Below the pieces are notes generated by a model. It was not told where the DNA came from and ran no database searches. It worked only from the letters and a program-made list of their open reading frames with translations. 41,141 bases of DNA from Armatimonadota bacterium (GTDB lineage: Bacteria > Armatimonadota > UBA5829). The translations under genes and the position numbers were made by a program. The stretch lies in assembly GCA_026392045.1 (NCBI GenBank), contig JAPLCU010000012.1, forward strand, positions 1 to 41,141. The letters are read 5' to 3'. Each line of letters begins with the position of its first letter. Position 1 is the first letter of the stretch. Below are positions 1 to 7,565 of the stretch, piece after piece.

Positions 1-31
1 TAACTCTGACTGGTGTGCTATAATTAGACAT
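1..31 (-). CDS. 5' end of an unknown leftward gene (truncated by the window)
   Basis: On the minus strand an ATG at 31-29 opens a frame reading MSNYSTPVRV before the window ends. A strong Shine-Dalgarno (AGGAGG on the minus strand, plus positions 39-44) sits 7 bases upstream, which is why I accept so short a fragment as a real start. Ten residues are not enough to name a product. Confidence 0.5.
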   Translation of the reverse strand, partial: MSNYSTPVRV

Positions 32-127
32 GTTGGATCCTCCTCGCTGAATTTTTGGCGTTATACCTTATACTTCAGCACGGGAGGCTCCAACCCTCTA
101 TATTGCTCTTATCATACCAGTCTCAGG

Positions 128-219
128 ATGGCGAGTTGGTAACTTGGCGAGTTGGTAACTTGGCGAGTTGGTAACTCGGCGAGTTGGTAACTCGGCGAGT
201 TGGTAACTCGGCGAGTTGG
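128..219. repeat. 16-bp tandem repeat, about 5.7 copies
   Basis: The unit GGCGAGTTGGTAACTY is repeated head to tail from about 130 to 219. Early copies are joined by TT and later copies by TC, so the array expanded in at least two steps. The same GGCGAGTTGG core occurs once at 29021-29032 and, as GGCGAATTGG, at 4143-4152, inside a longer dispersed repeat. The 480 bp between the truncated gene and padR holds this array, the pckG-end duplication at 259-318 and the padR promoter. I see no gene in it. Confidence 0.9.
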
Positions 220-258
220 ACGCATAACCATTACGCTAAATCCTGTGGGACGGTAATG

Positions 259-318
259 TATTTGTTTGGAACTCCCGAACTACTTCCCCAGTCTCGCCTT
301 AAGAGCGTCCTGCTCTTT
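259..318. repeat. Duplicate of the 3' end of pckG
   Basis: Positions 259-318 match 1986-2045 at 57 of 60 bases in the same orientation. The matched stretch covers the last 12 codons and stop of pckG (minus strand) plus about 20 bases beyond the stop. The two copies bracket the padR/membrane-protein pair and its terminator (319-1985). This looks like the scar of an insertion or duplication event. Confidence 0.9.
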
Positions 319-445
319 AGCTTGCGACAGCTATGTGCGACATGTCCTCATCTAATTAAACTACGCCAACAACCCAAATGTGACATCTAATTTGAGAATT
401 ATTTCCCAACCAATCAACAATCAAAGCTCTCAACCAAAATATCTG

Positions 446-474
446 TTGACTATTCGACAATCCCATGGTAACAT
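446..474 (+). promoter_or_regulatory. Likely sigma-70 promoter of padR
   Basis: TTGACT at 446-451 and TAACAT at 469-474 are separated by 17 bases. Transcription would start near 481, about 30 bases before the padR ATG. Two short ATGT...ACAT palindromes lie upstream at 333-343 and 378-386. They resemble PadR half-site geometry but with much shorter spacing than usual. Confidence 0.45.
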
Positions 475-511
475 ACATCTGATACCAATGCACTGTATTA
501 GGAGGCATATA

Positions 512-859
512 ATGTCCGCTCCAACCGAACTGGTAAAAGGCAACGCGATGGCGCTGATCCTCTCCTGCCTGGCGAGGGAGCCTATGCACGGCTACCGCAT
601 AGTCAAAGAGCTAAAAGATCTCAGCGAAGGCTATTTCAAAATGGGTGAAGGCACTCTCTACCCTCACCTCCACCAACTCGAACAAGACGGCTTGATAGAA
701 GGCTACTGGGAAACATCCCAGGGCGGCCGCGAACGCCGAATGTATAAAATAACCGAAGAAGGCACAGCCGCCCTCGCAAAAAAGCAGCAGGAATGGCAGA
801 AATTTCAAGCGAACATGGCGCGAGTGCTGAAGATCGCGCCGGAAGGGACGGGGGCATGA
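512..859 (+). CDS. PadR family transcriptional regulator
   Basis: A 115-residue winged-helix repressor of the compact PadR subfamily. The family signature is clear: PMHGYRIVKEL in the first recognition region (about residues 27-37), then GTLYPHLHQLEQDGLIEGYW (about 47-66) and the wing GGRERRMYKIT (about 71-81). The ATG at 512 is chosen because AGGAGG (500-505) lies 6 bases upstream; the frame is open further upstream without a ribosome site. Its stop overlaps the start of the next gene (ATGA), so the two are translationally coupled. PadR proteins of this type usually repress their own operon and a membrane protein or transporter. The ligand cannot be guessed from sequence. Confidence 0.93.
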   Translation: MSAPTELVKGNAMALILSCLAREPMHGYRIVKELKDLSEGYFKMGEGTLYPHLHQLEQDGLIEGYWETSQGGRERRMYKITEEGTAALAKKQQEWQKFQANMARVLKIAPEGTGA

Positions 860-1932
860 TTGATTGTCTGTTCCTCACACAAATAGAAAGGCGCCTGGAT
901 ATTCCTGCTGCAGTTAAAGAGCAGGTGCTAAGAGAACTCGCCTCACATCTTGCTGAAATCAGAGAAGAATTGGTCGAAGCGGGAATGAACCCTGTTCTGG
1001 CGGAATTTGAAGCTGAAAACAGACTGGGAAATCCCTCTGATATCGCAGCTCGCTTAAATGCTACGCATAGCACGGCTTCCTGGAAATCGGCGCTGCTTTG
1101 CGCTGTGCCTTATATTGGTTTGGCTTTGTTGAGTGTAATTCCATCGTCGCTATCTGCCGCATTTATGATAATCCTGGGCATGATATTCACGGTTGCGAGT
1201 ATCAGGGAAATCGTGTTGAACAGACGCCCCGTCTGGCTTGCTCCATGGCTTGCGGGAGTACTTACTTCTTGTCTGCTGGTGCTTGATATTAACGTCCCCG
1301 CGATAATGAAGAATGACCTGATCACTGCTAACATCAGCGCATTAATTTTCTCCACGCTAATTGCGGTATTTGCATTGATTGCTGCATGGCATGTCGGACG
1401 ATGGAAGCTGGGCACTTCAATATTTTGCCTCATGTATTTTGCGGCTGCACTAGTGGCTGCGTATCAGCTGCACCACAGCACGCTCGGCACAGCGTTTTCG
1501 GTTTCCATATTAGTGCTAACACTGTCCATTGTAGCTTTGATTGTATACTTGTCGCGATGTATTTTCGAGGTCCATCCCTACGGAAATGCTGTGCAAGCAT
1601 CTACGTTCCTGCTGGTCTTGTTTACGGTGGCTGGAAGTGCTGAGGTATCGCATTTTGCCGTTAGTCAGTTGCTTTGTGCCTGCGCTATCATCTGGCTGGC
1701 CCGAGCGCAATCCCGGCAACACAAATGCAGCGCCATCTACGCGACGCTTTTCATATACAGCCTCGCATCGCCCGTGGCAAAAGCAGGGCTAGAGAGCGAT
1801 TCTCCTGCTATTCTTGCTACAGGCGCTGCTTTGAGTGCATTGGTCAGCGCCGCACTGATTTATTTCGTAGTATCAATCCCTATGCACATGGAGCTTCTTT
1901 CCCGCCCAAACCGCCCATCAATAGTCCGCTAA
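856..1932 (+). CDS. Membrane protein with N-terminal HAAS/DUF1700-like (permease prefix) domain
   Basis: A 358-residue protein. Residues about 5-70 form a soluble helical segment with the pattern of the HAAS/permease-prefix domain: an ERRL..P...KEQVLRELASHLAEIREEL stretch, then GNPSDIAARLN. After this come about nine hydrophobic segments. The ATG at 856 overlaps the padR stop (ATGA); the frame is open back to 793, but that extension lies inside padR. Such prefix domains are regularly encoded next to PadR regulators and are thought to couple the regulator to a membrane function. The membrane part does not resemble a transporter I can name. A strong hairpin terminator follows at 1948. Confidence 0.8.
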   Translation: MIDCLFLTQIERRLDIPAAVKEQVLRELASHLAEIREELVEAGMNPVLAEFEAENRLGNPSDIAARLNATHSTASWKSALLCAVPYIGLALLSVIPSSLSAAFMIILGMIFTVASIREIVLNRRPVWLAPWLAGVLTSCLLVLDINVPAIMKNDLITANISALIFSTLIAVFALIAAWHVGRWKLGTSIFCLMYFAAALVAAYQLHHSTLGTAFSVSILVLTLSIVALIVYLSRCIFEVHPYGNAVQASTFLLVLFTVAGSAEVSHFAVSQLLCACAIIWLARAQSRQHKCSAIYATLFIYSLASPVAKAGLESDSPAILATGAALSALVSAALIYFVVSIPMHMELLSRPNRPSIVR

Positions 1933-1947
1933 CTCTATACACAAAAA

Positions 1948-1985
1948 CCGGGCGGGTCTATCACAGACCCGCCCGGCATTTATTC
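1948..1985. terminator. Intrinsic terminator between the membrane gene and pckG
   Basis: A perfect 12-bp GC-rich stem (1948-1959 with 1965-1976) and 5-base loop is followed by ATTTATTCTATTT on the plus strand and preceded by five A, so it can act on both converging transcripts. Confidence 0.85.
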
Positions 1986-2006
1986 TATTTGTTTGGAACT
2001 CCCGAA

Positions 2007-3758
2007 CTACTTCCCCAATCTCGCCTTAAGAGCCTGCTGCTCTTTTACGAACTCTTCGGGCAGGTCGTCGCCGAATTGGGCGAAGAACGTCTGCATGCCC
2101 TCAAGCTCTTCAAGCCACGCGGTTGGGTCTACCTCTAGCAGTTTTTCCAAAGCTGCTTCGGAAATATCCAGGCCGTTTGTGTTTATGGAGCCTTTGGTGG
2201 GTACGTAACCTATGGCGGTTTCGGTGGCCTCGATCTCGCCCTTGCAGCGGCGGATAATCCAATCCAGCGCGCGCAGGTTGTCGCCGTAGCCCGGCCAGAG
2301 GAACTCGCCAGCATCGCCGCGCTTGAACCAGTTAACATTGAAGATTTTGGGCGGGTTGGTGAGCTTCTTGCCCATTTTCAGCCAGTGCGCGAAGTATTTG
2401 GCCATGTTATAGCCGCAGAACGGCAGCATCGCCATCGGGTCTCGGCGGACAACACCCACCGCGCCGGTCGCCGCGGCAGTGGTCTCGCTCGCCATGGTCG
2501 CGCCGACGAATGTGCCGTGCTGCCAGTTGAAAGATTCATAAACTAAAGGCGCAAGTTTCGCTCTGCGTCCGCCGAAGAGAATCGCCGAAAGCGGCACTCC
2601 CGCCGGGTTTTCCCATTCCGGGGAAATTACAGGGCACTGTGATGCCGGGGCGGTGAATCTTGCGTTTGGGTGGGCGCCCTTTTCGCCGTTATCAGGAGTC
2701 CATGGGTTGCCGCGCCAATCTATACCCTCTGCAGGCGGCTCAACGTCCATCCCCTCCCACCAAACATTCTTTTCAGGGGTCAAAAGCACATTGGTATAAA
2801 TCGAGTTTGTCTTCGCGGTCTCCATGGCGTTCGGGTTAGTCTTGTAGCTGGTGCCAGGCGCAACTCCGAAGAAACCAGCCTCGGGGTTCACAGCCCAAAG
2901 CCTGCCATCGGGGCCTATGCGAATCCAGGCGATGTCGTCGCCAACCGTCCAAACTTTGTAACCAGGCATACCTTCCGGCGGAATAAGCATCGCGAGGTTT
3001 GTCTTGCCGCACGCGCTGGGGAATGCGGCTGCTATATAGTGGGTTTCACCCTCGGGGGTTTCAATGCCGACTATAAGCATGTGCTCCGCCATCCAACCCT
3101 CGTTGCGGCCCAGATAGCTGGCAATTCGCAGGGAAAGGCACTTCTTACCCAGCAGCACATTCCCGCCATAGCCCGAACCGTAGCTCCAAATTGTGTTATC
3201 CTCCGGGAAATGCAGAATGTAACGGCGCTCAATGTCCAGCTCGCCTTTGGAATGCATGCACCTGGTGAAATCCTCATTCTCGCCGAGGTCGTCCGCCGCA
3301 ATCTTGCCCATTCGGGTCATAATGCGCATATTAAGCACAACATAAATGCTGTCTGTAAGCTCGATGCCGATTTTTCTGAAAGGCGAACCGGCAGTGCCCA
3401 TGATAAACAGCACCACATACATCGTGCGGCCTTTCATACAGCCATCGAACAACGCGCCGACCTTGGAATAGGCATCTTGCGGAGCCATCCAGTTGTTATT
3501 TGGGCCTGCGTCTTCCTTCTTGGAGGTGCAGATAAATGTCAAATGCTCTGTGCGCGCAACGTCGTTTTCTGCCGTGCGATGGTAAAGGCAACCCGGCAGC
3601 TTTTCCTGGTTGAGCTCCAGCACTTCGCCTGTGCTCAACGCTTGAGCGGTCAGACGTTTCTTTTCATCTTCCGAACCATCAATCCAAACAACGCTATCCG
3701 GCTTGCACAGCGCAGCCATTTCCTCAACCCATTTCACAGCCCCTATATTGCGAACCAT
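2007..3758 (-). CDS. pckG: Phosphoenolpyruvate carboxykinase (GTP)
   Basis: A 583-residue cytosolic enzyme that interconverts oxaloacetate plus GTP with phosphoenolpyruvate plus CO2, the first committed step of gluconeogenesis. It is the GTP class: the kinase P-loop reads FPSACGKTNLA (about residues 246-256), the catalytic cysteine motif is in the same segment, and the nucleotide-site WIRIGPDGRLWAVNPEAGFFGVAPG region follows. Length is near the family norm of about 600. A GGGG-containing ribosome site lies just upstream of the ATG at 3758. Transcription probably begins near 3992 from a good promoter, leaving a leader of about 235 bases with several hairpins. Its last codons are duplicated at 259-318. 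Confidence 0.97.
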   Translation of the reverse strand: MVRNIGAVKWVEEMAALCKPDSVVWIDGSEDEKKRLTAQALSTGEVLELNQEKLPGCLYHRTAENDVARTEHLTFICTSKKEDAGPNNNWMAPQDAYSKVGALFDGCMKGRTMYVVLFIMGTAGSPFRKIGIELTDSIYVVLNMRIMTRMGKIAADDLGENEDFTRCMHSKGELDIERRYILHFPEDNTIWSYGSGYGGNVLLGKKCLSLRIASYLGRNEGWMAEHMLIVGIETPEGETHYIAAAFPSACGKTNLAMLIPPEGMPGYKVWTVGDDIAWIRIGPDGRLWAVNPEAGFFGVAPGTSYKTNPNAMETAKTNSIYTNVLLTPEKNVWWEGMDVEPPAEGIDWRGNPWTPDNGEKGAHPNARFTAPASQCPVISPEWENPAGVPLSAILFGGRRAKLAPLVYESFNWQHGTFVGATMASETTAAATGAVGVVRRDPMAMLPFCGYNMAKYFAHWLKMGKKLTNPPKIFNVNWFKRGDAGEFLWPGYGDNLRALDWIIRRCKGEIEATETAIGYVPTKGSINTNGLDISEAALEKLLEVDPTAWLEELEGMQTFFAQFGDDLPEEFVKEQQALKARLGK

Positions 3759-3993
3759 ATCCTACACCCCTTCTATGCTTAAGAACACCAACAGCCGAAT
3801 CGCCACTCGTAATGAATAGCATTCGGCCTCTCTACTTTACTAAGCATAGCCCCGAAAGCGCCTCGAGCAAAAGCTCCAAGCGTCGGCGCTATACCAATAA
3901 ATTTTTCTGAACGTAAGCAACGTCCCAGTTGAGAGCCCGTAACCGCCGCGCCAGACAACCCGTAGGTCGCCATTTCGTTGAGTTCTGGACCTA
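3759..3993 (-). promoter_or_regulatory. Long structured 5' leader of pckG
   Basis: Between the predicted start site and the pckG ATG, minus-strand RNA can form at least four hairpins. One pairs 3963-3968 with 3988-3993 at the very 5' end. One pairs 3857-3862 with 3885-3890 and encloses GAGC-TTTT-GCTC (3865-3876). One pairs 3794-3800 with 3821-3827. A 9-bp closing stem pairs 3773-3781 with 3841-3849 and ends 15 bases before the start codon. I do not recognise a known riboswitch class. The 64-codon frame across it (3973-3779) has no ribosome site and no recognisable motif. Confidence 0.5.
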
Positions 3994-3998
3994 ATTGT

Positions 3999-4027
3999 AT
4001 TTTAGGGTGCTATGGGATTTAAGTCAA
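3999..4027 (-). promoter_or_regulatory. Likely promoter of pckG
   Basis: On the minus strand TTGACT (4027-4022), a 17-base spacer and TAAAAT (4004-3999) form a near-consensus sigma-70 promoter. Transcription would start near 3992. Confidence 0.6.
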
Positions 4028-4049
4028 GAAAATTTAAGATGGGGCAATA

Positions 4050-4279
4050 GCAGTCAGCTTTCAGCGATCAGCTTTCAGCTTGGGAAGGGACGTCTAGACT
4101 TGGGAGCTTATCATGCTGCACATGCTTCGAGAGCCTCAGCATGGCGAATTGGGGTTGGGGTTGGGTGAGGAATCGGGTTTCCTGAACCGCTGAGGCGCTG
4201 AAGGGAATGAACCGGATGAGGCTAGAATTTGCGGGTTTATCTGTGTGTCGGTAGGTTTAGGTTTCAGCCATCGGATATG
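4050..4279. repeat. Intergenic dispersed repeats upstream of pckG
   Basis: No gene is visible here. 4050-4080 contains CAGCTTTCAG twice, joined by CGAT. 4106-4151 matches 28987-29031 (TTATCATGCTGC, then CTTCGAGAGCCTCAG, then TGGCGARTTGG), and a shortened form precedes the tandem array at 105-140. 4206-4266 resembles 26513-26570 (GGATGAGGC, then GTTTATCTGTGT). The G-rich stretch at 4151-4166 is part of this unit. Confidence 0.65.
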
Positions 4280-4313
4280 GGCGCTTCGGGACGAAAAGCT
4301 GTCCCGAAGCGCC
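4280..4313. terminator. Hairpin downstream of the anti-sigma gene
   Basis: A perfect 13-bp stem (4280-4292 with 4301-4313) has an 8-base loop and lies just past the stop of the leftward anti-sigma gene. No clear U-tract follows on either strand, so it may act only as an mRNA 3' stem. Confidence 0.6.
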
Positions 4314-4330
4314 TCATATTGATAATGAAA

Positions 4331-6187
4331 TTATGGCTTGCTAACTGTGATCCGGCCTTCGCCTAAACTCACTCTGGTATTGTCGGACATCTTAAATTGG
4401 AATTCGTAGGCAGATTTATCTGCGCTTGTCCCGTAATTTATACAAACTTCGCCATAACTGCCGCCAGTGGTACTACCTTGCGAGTACTCTCCCGTTTTGT
4501 CGGACAGCACAATCTTTTTGTGCATATCAGGCGTAGTAATCTCCCAATGCCCAACCTTTGAACGGCCAGGCCACACCCACCAAAGAAGATAAACCCCGCT
4601 TGATAGCTTGGGCTCTTTCAATGGAGTATTGATAGACACCGCCCCCATCACGGCTGAGCCAGTAGAGCCCTGCTGGTGCAGTTCGCGTACGCGAGTGAAT
4701 GGTTTATCTATACCATTGTTCCACGTCACGAGAATCCAATGCTTGCGCTGCGAGTCAAGATAAAGCATAGTCCCGCTAAGATTCTTGATAGCATCAGCAA
4801 TGTTGAGCCCATTTACTCCGGCTGTCTGACGAGCAATATCCTTAAGAGTTGTATATTTATCTGCATTTCGCTCCATGGGACTCACAGCGCGAAGCCCTAA
4901 GCGCAGGGCAAACTGTGATTCTCCAGGCCAATTTAGCAAAACCCAAGTTGCGGGAAGCCTGCCCTCCTCAAGTTGTTTACAGCGCACCTCGAAAGATCCA
5001 GTTAATGAGAAGCTCCCCCCAGATTGGTTGACTTTTGGGTCGCGCTTGCTCGCAGATAATGGGAGATCGGTATCGCTCCCTTTTGCGCCGCTCAGTCGCC
5101 ACACTAACTTCCCGCCATTTGAAACCAGCCGGATATAGTATGTATCCGCCGGGAGATTAACCGGGTCTATGATGCCGTCTACCTGCATGAACCCAACAGG
5201 AATCTCCCAATTATCATCGGTTTCACCGCCGGCCAAAGCCAGGGCGATCTCGGAGAAGTGAGCACGCAGCCCTGCTTGCAGGCGCTCAGCAGAGCTAGAA
5301 GACACAAAACCAATTTTGCCGGCATCAGATGAACTCGAACTGCCATACCCACCCGCAATTCGTGCGCCAGGAAAGCGGATAGCCAAATCACGCAATCCAT
5401 TCTTCCATTCGAGCTCTTCTGCCGACCGAGGCATAGATGTATCGATATTCTCGCCGATTGGGCTTCCATGATCATCATCATTATACCCAGCCGCAGGAAA
5501 AGACAGCGCTTTGGGCTCTTCGCCATCCCATGCAAAAAGAACCTGATCTGCGTTGACCCTGTGCGGTTTTGCGCCCTTGTAGACATCGACGCAGCCCTCG
5601 TCAACCGTTACCACATCAGCCAACAGCGCAGCGCCAACTCTGAAACGGGTGCCTTTATCTACAACTCGTATGCGCTTGGTCAGCACCTCAAACCCCGTTC
5701 CATGCCGGACATTTGCTGCAACCCAGCCTTGCTCCAGCCTGATCGAGTGGTCATTTATGCGAGTAATCTTTGAATTGGGGCCGACCTTAAGTTGGATATT
5801 ACCGGGCATTCTTGCGGATCGCGCTTTGCTGCCTGTGATTAGTTTGTCGCCGAGCATGGGGTTCACGTTCATTATTTTTATCAATATGAATGCGATCACG
5901 ACTGCCGCCGCCATCGGCTTGACCCAATTCCAGCGCCAGTTGATTCCGATTGGTCTTGCTTCTGTGCTGCTCATTTGTTTTTTCTCCGTATTGAGTGTGA
6001 TTTGTTCGGGCAATTCGAAGGTATAGGCCCAATCCAGCACCTGGCGCTGCTCCTGCCAGTCTGTTACCATTTTTCGGCAGTGCCGGCAGGTCTCCAGGTG
6101 GACGATGGCGCGGGCGGTCTCTTCGCATGTTGCCTCGCCATCCGCGTAGCTTGATATCAGCAATAAGGTTTTCTGATTACATGCCAT
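4331..6187 (-). CDS. Membrane anti-sigma factor with zinc finger, FecR domain and extracytoplasmic region
   Basis: A 618-residue single-pass protein. The N-terminus carries a zinc-finger anti-sigma (zf-HC2) motif with H30, C34 and C37 (HLETCRHC), which would hold the ECF sigma factor in the cytoplasm. A transmembrane helix spans about residues 91-107. A FecR-type domain follows at about 128-205, ending VDEGCVDVYKG. The remaining 400 residues are extracytoplasmic and contain two blocks rich in tryptophan/glycine (ATWVLLNWPGE, VYLLWWVWPG) that I cannot assign. The ATG at 6187 is preferred because AAGGTGA lies 5 bases upstream; a GTG three codons earlier is the alternative. It overlaps the sigma gene by 11 bases, so the two are coupled. 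The C-terminal half probably senses an envelope signal; that is inference. Confidence 0.85.
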   Translation of the reverse strand: MACNQKTLLLISSYADGEATCEETARAIVHLETCRHCRKMVTDWQEQRQVLDWAYTFELPEQITLNTEKKQMSSTEARPIGINWRWNWVKPMAAAVVIAFILIKIMNVNPMLGDKLITGSKARSARMPGNIQLKVGPNSKITRINDHSIRLEQGWVAANVRHGTGFEVLTKRIRVVDKGTRFRVGAALLADVVTVDEGCVDVYKGAKPHRVNADQVLFAWDGEEPKALSFPAAGYNDDDHGSPIGENIDTSMPRSAEELEWKNGLRDLAIRFPGARIAGGYGSSSSSDAGKIGFVSSSSAERLQAGLRAHFSEIALALAGGETDDNWEIPVGFMQVDGIIDPVNLPADTYYIRLVSNGGKLVWRLSGAKGSDTDLPLSASKRDPKVNQSGGSFSLTGSFEVRCKQLEEGRLPATWVLLNWPGESQFALRLGLRAVSPMERNADKYTTLKDIARQTAGVNGLNIADAIKNLSGTMLYLDSQRKHWILVTWNNGIDKPFTRVRELHQQGSTGSAVMGAVSINTPLKEPKLSSGVYLLWWVWPGRSKVGHWEITTPDMHKKIVLSDKTGEYSQGSTTGGSYGEVCINYGTSADKSAYEFQFKMSDNTRVSLGEGRITVSKP

Positions 6188-6710
6188 TTTTATCACCTTC
6201 AGCCTTGCCCCGTTTGCCTGGGACGTTTACTCCGTTGCTCTTTAGAGTTTCCCTGAGCCGTTCTTTTGCGCGGAAACAGCGGACTCTCACGGCGCTCTCT
6301 TTAACGCCGAGCGATTCAGCCAGTTCGCTATAGGAAAGCCCCAGCAGATATTTTCCGGCGAGCGCTTCCCTGTCCTGCTCGGCGAGCTTGGTGATCTGTC
6401 CGATAATAATGCCGCGCACGAGAGTTTCGGTGGAATCGGAATCCGGCGCCTGGATATCATCATGCAATTGAGCCTCGGGCTTGCGGGATTTGCGATGATT
6501 GATGGCTTTTCGCCGCAAAATGGCGTATAGCCAGCCTTTCGCTTTCTCGGGTTCACGCAGACCCCCGAAACCCCTGTAAGCATCCACGAGCGTCTCCTGG
6601 ACAATATCCTGGGCAACATCGCGGTCGCCGCAGAGGTGGTAGGCCGCCGCCGTCAATTCATTTCGGCAGCCTGCCGCCAGCGATTCAAATGTGAGATCGG
6701 TTTTAATCAT
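6177..6710 (-). CDS. ECF-family RNA polymerase sigma factor
   Basis: A 177-residue sigma-70 family member of the extracytoplasmic-function group. Region 2 is at about residues 18-77 (DRDVAQDIVQETLVDAYRGF, then GWLYAILRRKAINHRK). Region 4 is at about 108-156 (LGLSYSELAESLGVKESAVR, then RAKERL), the helix-turn-helix that reads the -35 element. The ATG at 6710 has GGAG upstream (minus strand). Its 3' end overlaps the anti-sigma gene, the normal arrangement for a sigma/anti-sigma pair, and it probably controls its own operon. The targets are not evident from the window. Confidence 0.95.
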   Translation of the reverse strand: MIKTDLTFESLAAGCRNELTAAAYHLCGDRDVAQDIVQETLVDAYRGFGGLREPEKAKGWLYAILRRKAINHRKSRKPEAQLHDDIQAPDSDSTETLVRGIIIGQITKLAEQDREALAGKYLLGLSYSELAESLGVKESAVRVRCFRAKERLRETLKSNGVNVPGKRGKAEGDKNGM

Positions 6711-6811
6711 GCATCTCCAAGCCGTTGCCGGATAAATGGGTCACCAATAGTATAGTGGTGTTTAGTTGGCTGAATGTTACAGGGATTTTGAAAAAAGTTG
6801 ACGGTCGACGG

Positions 6812-6967
6812 TTTCGGGATTTCCACTGCGCTCAAATCCCGAAAGACCCAGTCTTGCAGCATAGCGGCCGAATCAGAGATTCCGGCCGAACAAGGCTAGG
6901 CGACGCGGGCTGGATTGCAAATCCAGCCCGAACAAAAATCTTGGCTCGGCGGGAGCCTCGCCCTCCC
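6812..6967. repeat. Cluster of four palindromic intergenic repeats
   Basis: Four elements lie in the gap between the sigma gene and the nitroreductase. 6812-6844 is an inverted repeat around TTTCGGGATTT...AAATCCCGAAA. 6865-6890 reads CGGCCGAATCAGAGATTC then CGGCCGAAC. 6907-6934 is GGGCTGGATTGCAAATC then CAGCCCGAAC. 6947-6967 is CGGCGGGAGCCTCGCCCTCC. All four types recur elsewhere in the window, always between genes. Confidence 0.85.
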
Positions 6968-6986
6968 AATTCCTCGCGACTGATCA

Positions 6987-7550
6987 CTACCTCCAGAATA
7001 GAATCTCCGGCGGATTCTTCTCAACTGTGATCGGTTTGGTTTCGGGGTAGCCTACTATTATCGGGGCGACCACTGTGCAGCCATCGGGAATACCCAAATC
7101 GATTTTAGCTTCGGGGGTATTAAGATATACCTGGGTGAAGCCTATCCAGCAGGTGCCCAGTCCGAGGCTGCACGCCATTAGCATGAGGTTTTGCGCCGCG
7201 AGGCTGCAGTCGATTTTGGGATCGAGGCTGGCGTCCGGCTTTGCCATAATGATAATAAGCACCGGTGCGCCGTAGAAAATGTTGTAATCGGGGTTTTGAA
7301 GCGCTTCGCGATATCCCTCAAGCGCAGAAGCCATGTCAAGAATGCTCAGCAGGTAAGCTTTGGTGTGGTCCGAAATTTCCTGGAGTTTTTGCTTATCCTC
7401 AATCACTCCAAAAGCCCAAGGCTGCGTGTTCATAGCGCTCGGCGCCTGCGTGGCGGCTATGATTAGCCTTTCAATACTCGATTTGTCGACGGGCTTGTCT
7501 AAATAACCCCTCGTGGAACGGCGTGTGTAGATAGCATCTATTGTGTTCAT
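6987..7550 (-). CDS. Nitroreductase family protein
   Basis: A 187-residue FMN-dependent oxidoreductase of the nitroreductase superfamily. The N-terminus MNTIDAIYTRRSTRGYLDKP is the usual phosphate-binding RRSxR start. APSAMNTQPWAFGVI (about residues 36-50) is the N-x-Q-P-W flavin motif. LGLGTCWIGF (about 131-140) is the C-terminal flavin loop. Substrates of this family are diverse (nitroaromatics, quinones, flavins) and cannot be deduced. The stop of the downstream-reading HzsA-related gene lies 16 bases upstream on the same strand, so the two could be co-transcribed. The ATG has a modest AGAGGA ribosome site. Confidence 0.93.
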   Translation of the reverse strand: MNTIDAIYTRRSTRGYLDKPVDKSSIERLIIAATQAPSAMNTQPWAFGVIEDKQKLQEISDHTKAYLLSILDMASALEGYREALQNPDYNIFYGAPVLIIIMAKPDASLDPKIDCSLAAQNLMLMACSLGLGTCWIGFTQVYLNTPEAKIDLGIPDGCTVVAPIIVGYPETKPITVEKNPPEILFWR

Positions 7551-7565
7551 TGCTTATGTCCTCTC

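Noticed and set aside
128-219. Possible CRISPR array
   Set aside because: The units are contiguous 16-bp tandem repeats with no unique spacers and no cas genes nearby.
2670-3782. 370-codon plus-strand frame opposite pckG
   Set aside because: It is a shadow of the well-conserved pckG frame, with no ribosome site and no recognisable motif.
3779-3973. 64-codon minus-strand frame upstream of pckG
   Set aside because: No ribosome site and no protein-like pattern. It lies in a region better explained as a structured leader.
4151-4170. G-quadruplex candidate (GGGGTTGGGGTTGGG)
   Set aside because: Only three clear G-runs are present, and the stretch is part of a dispersed repeat.
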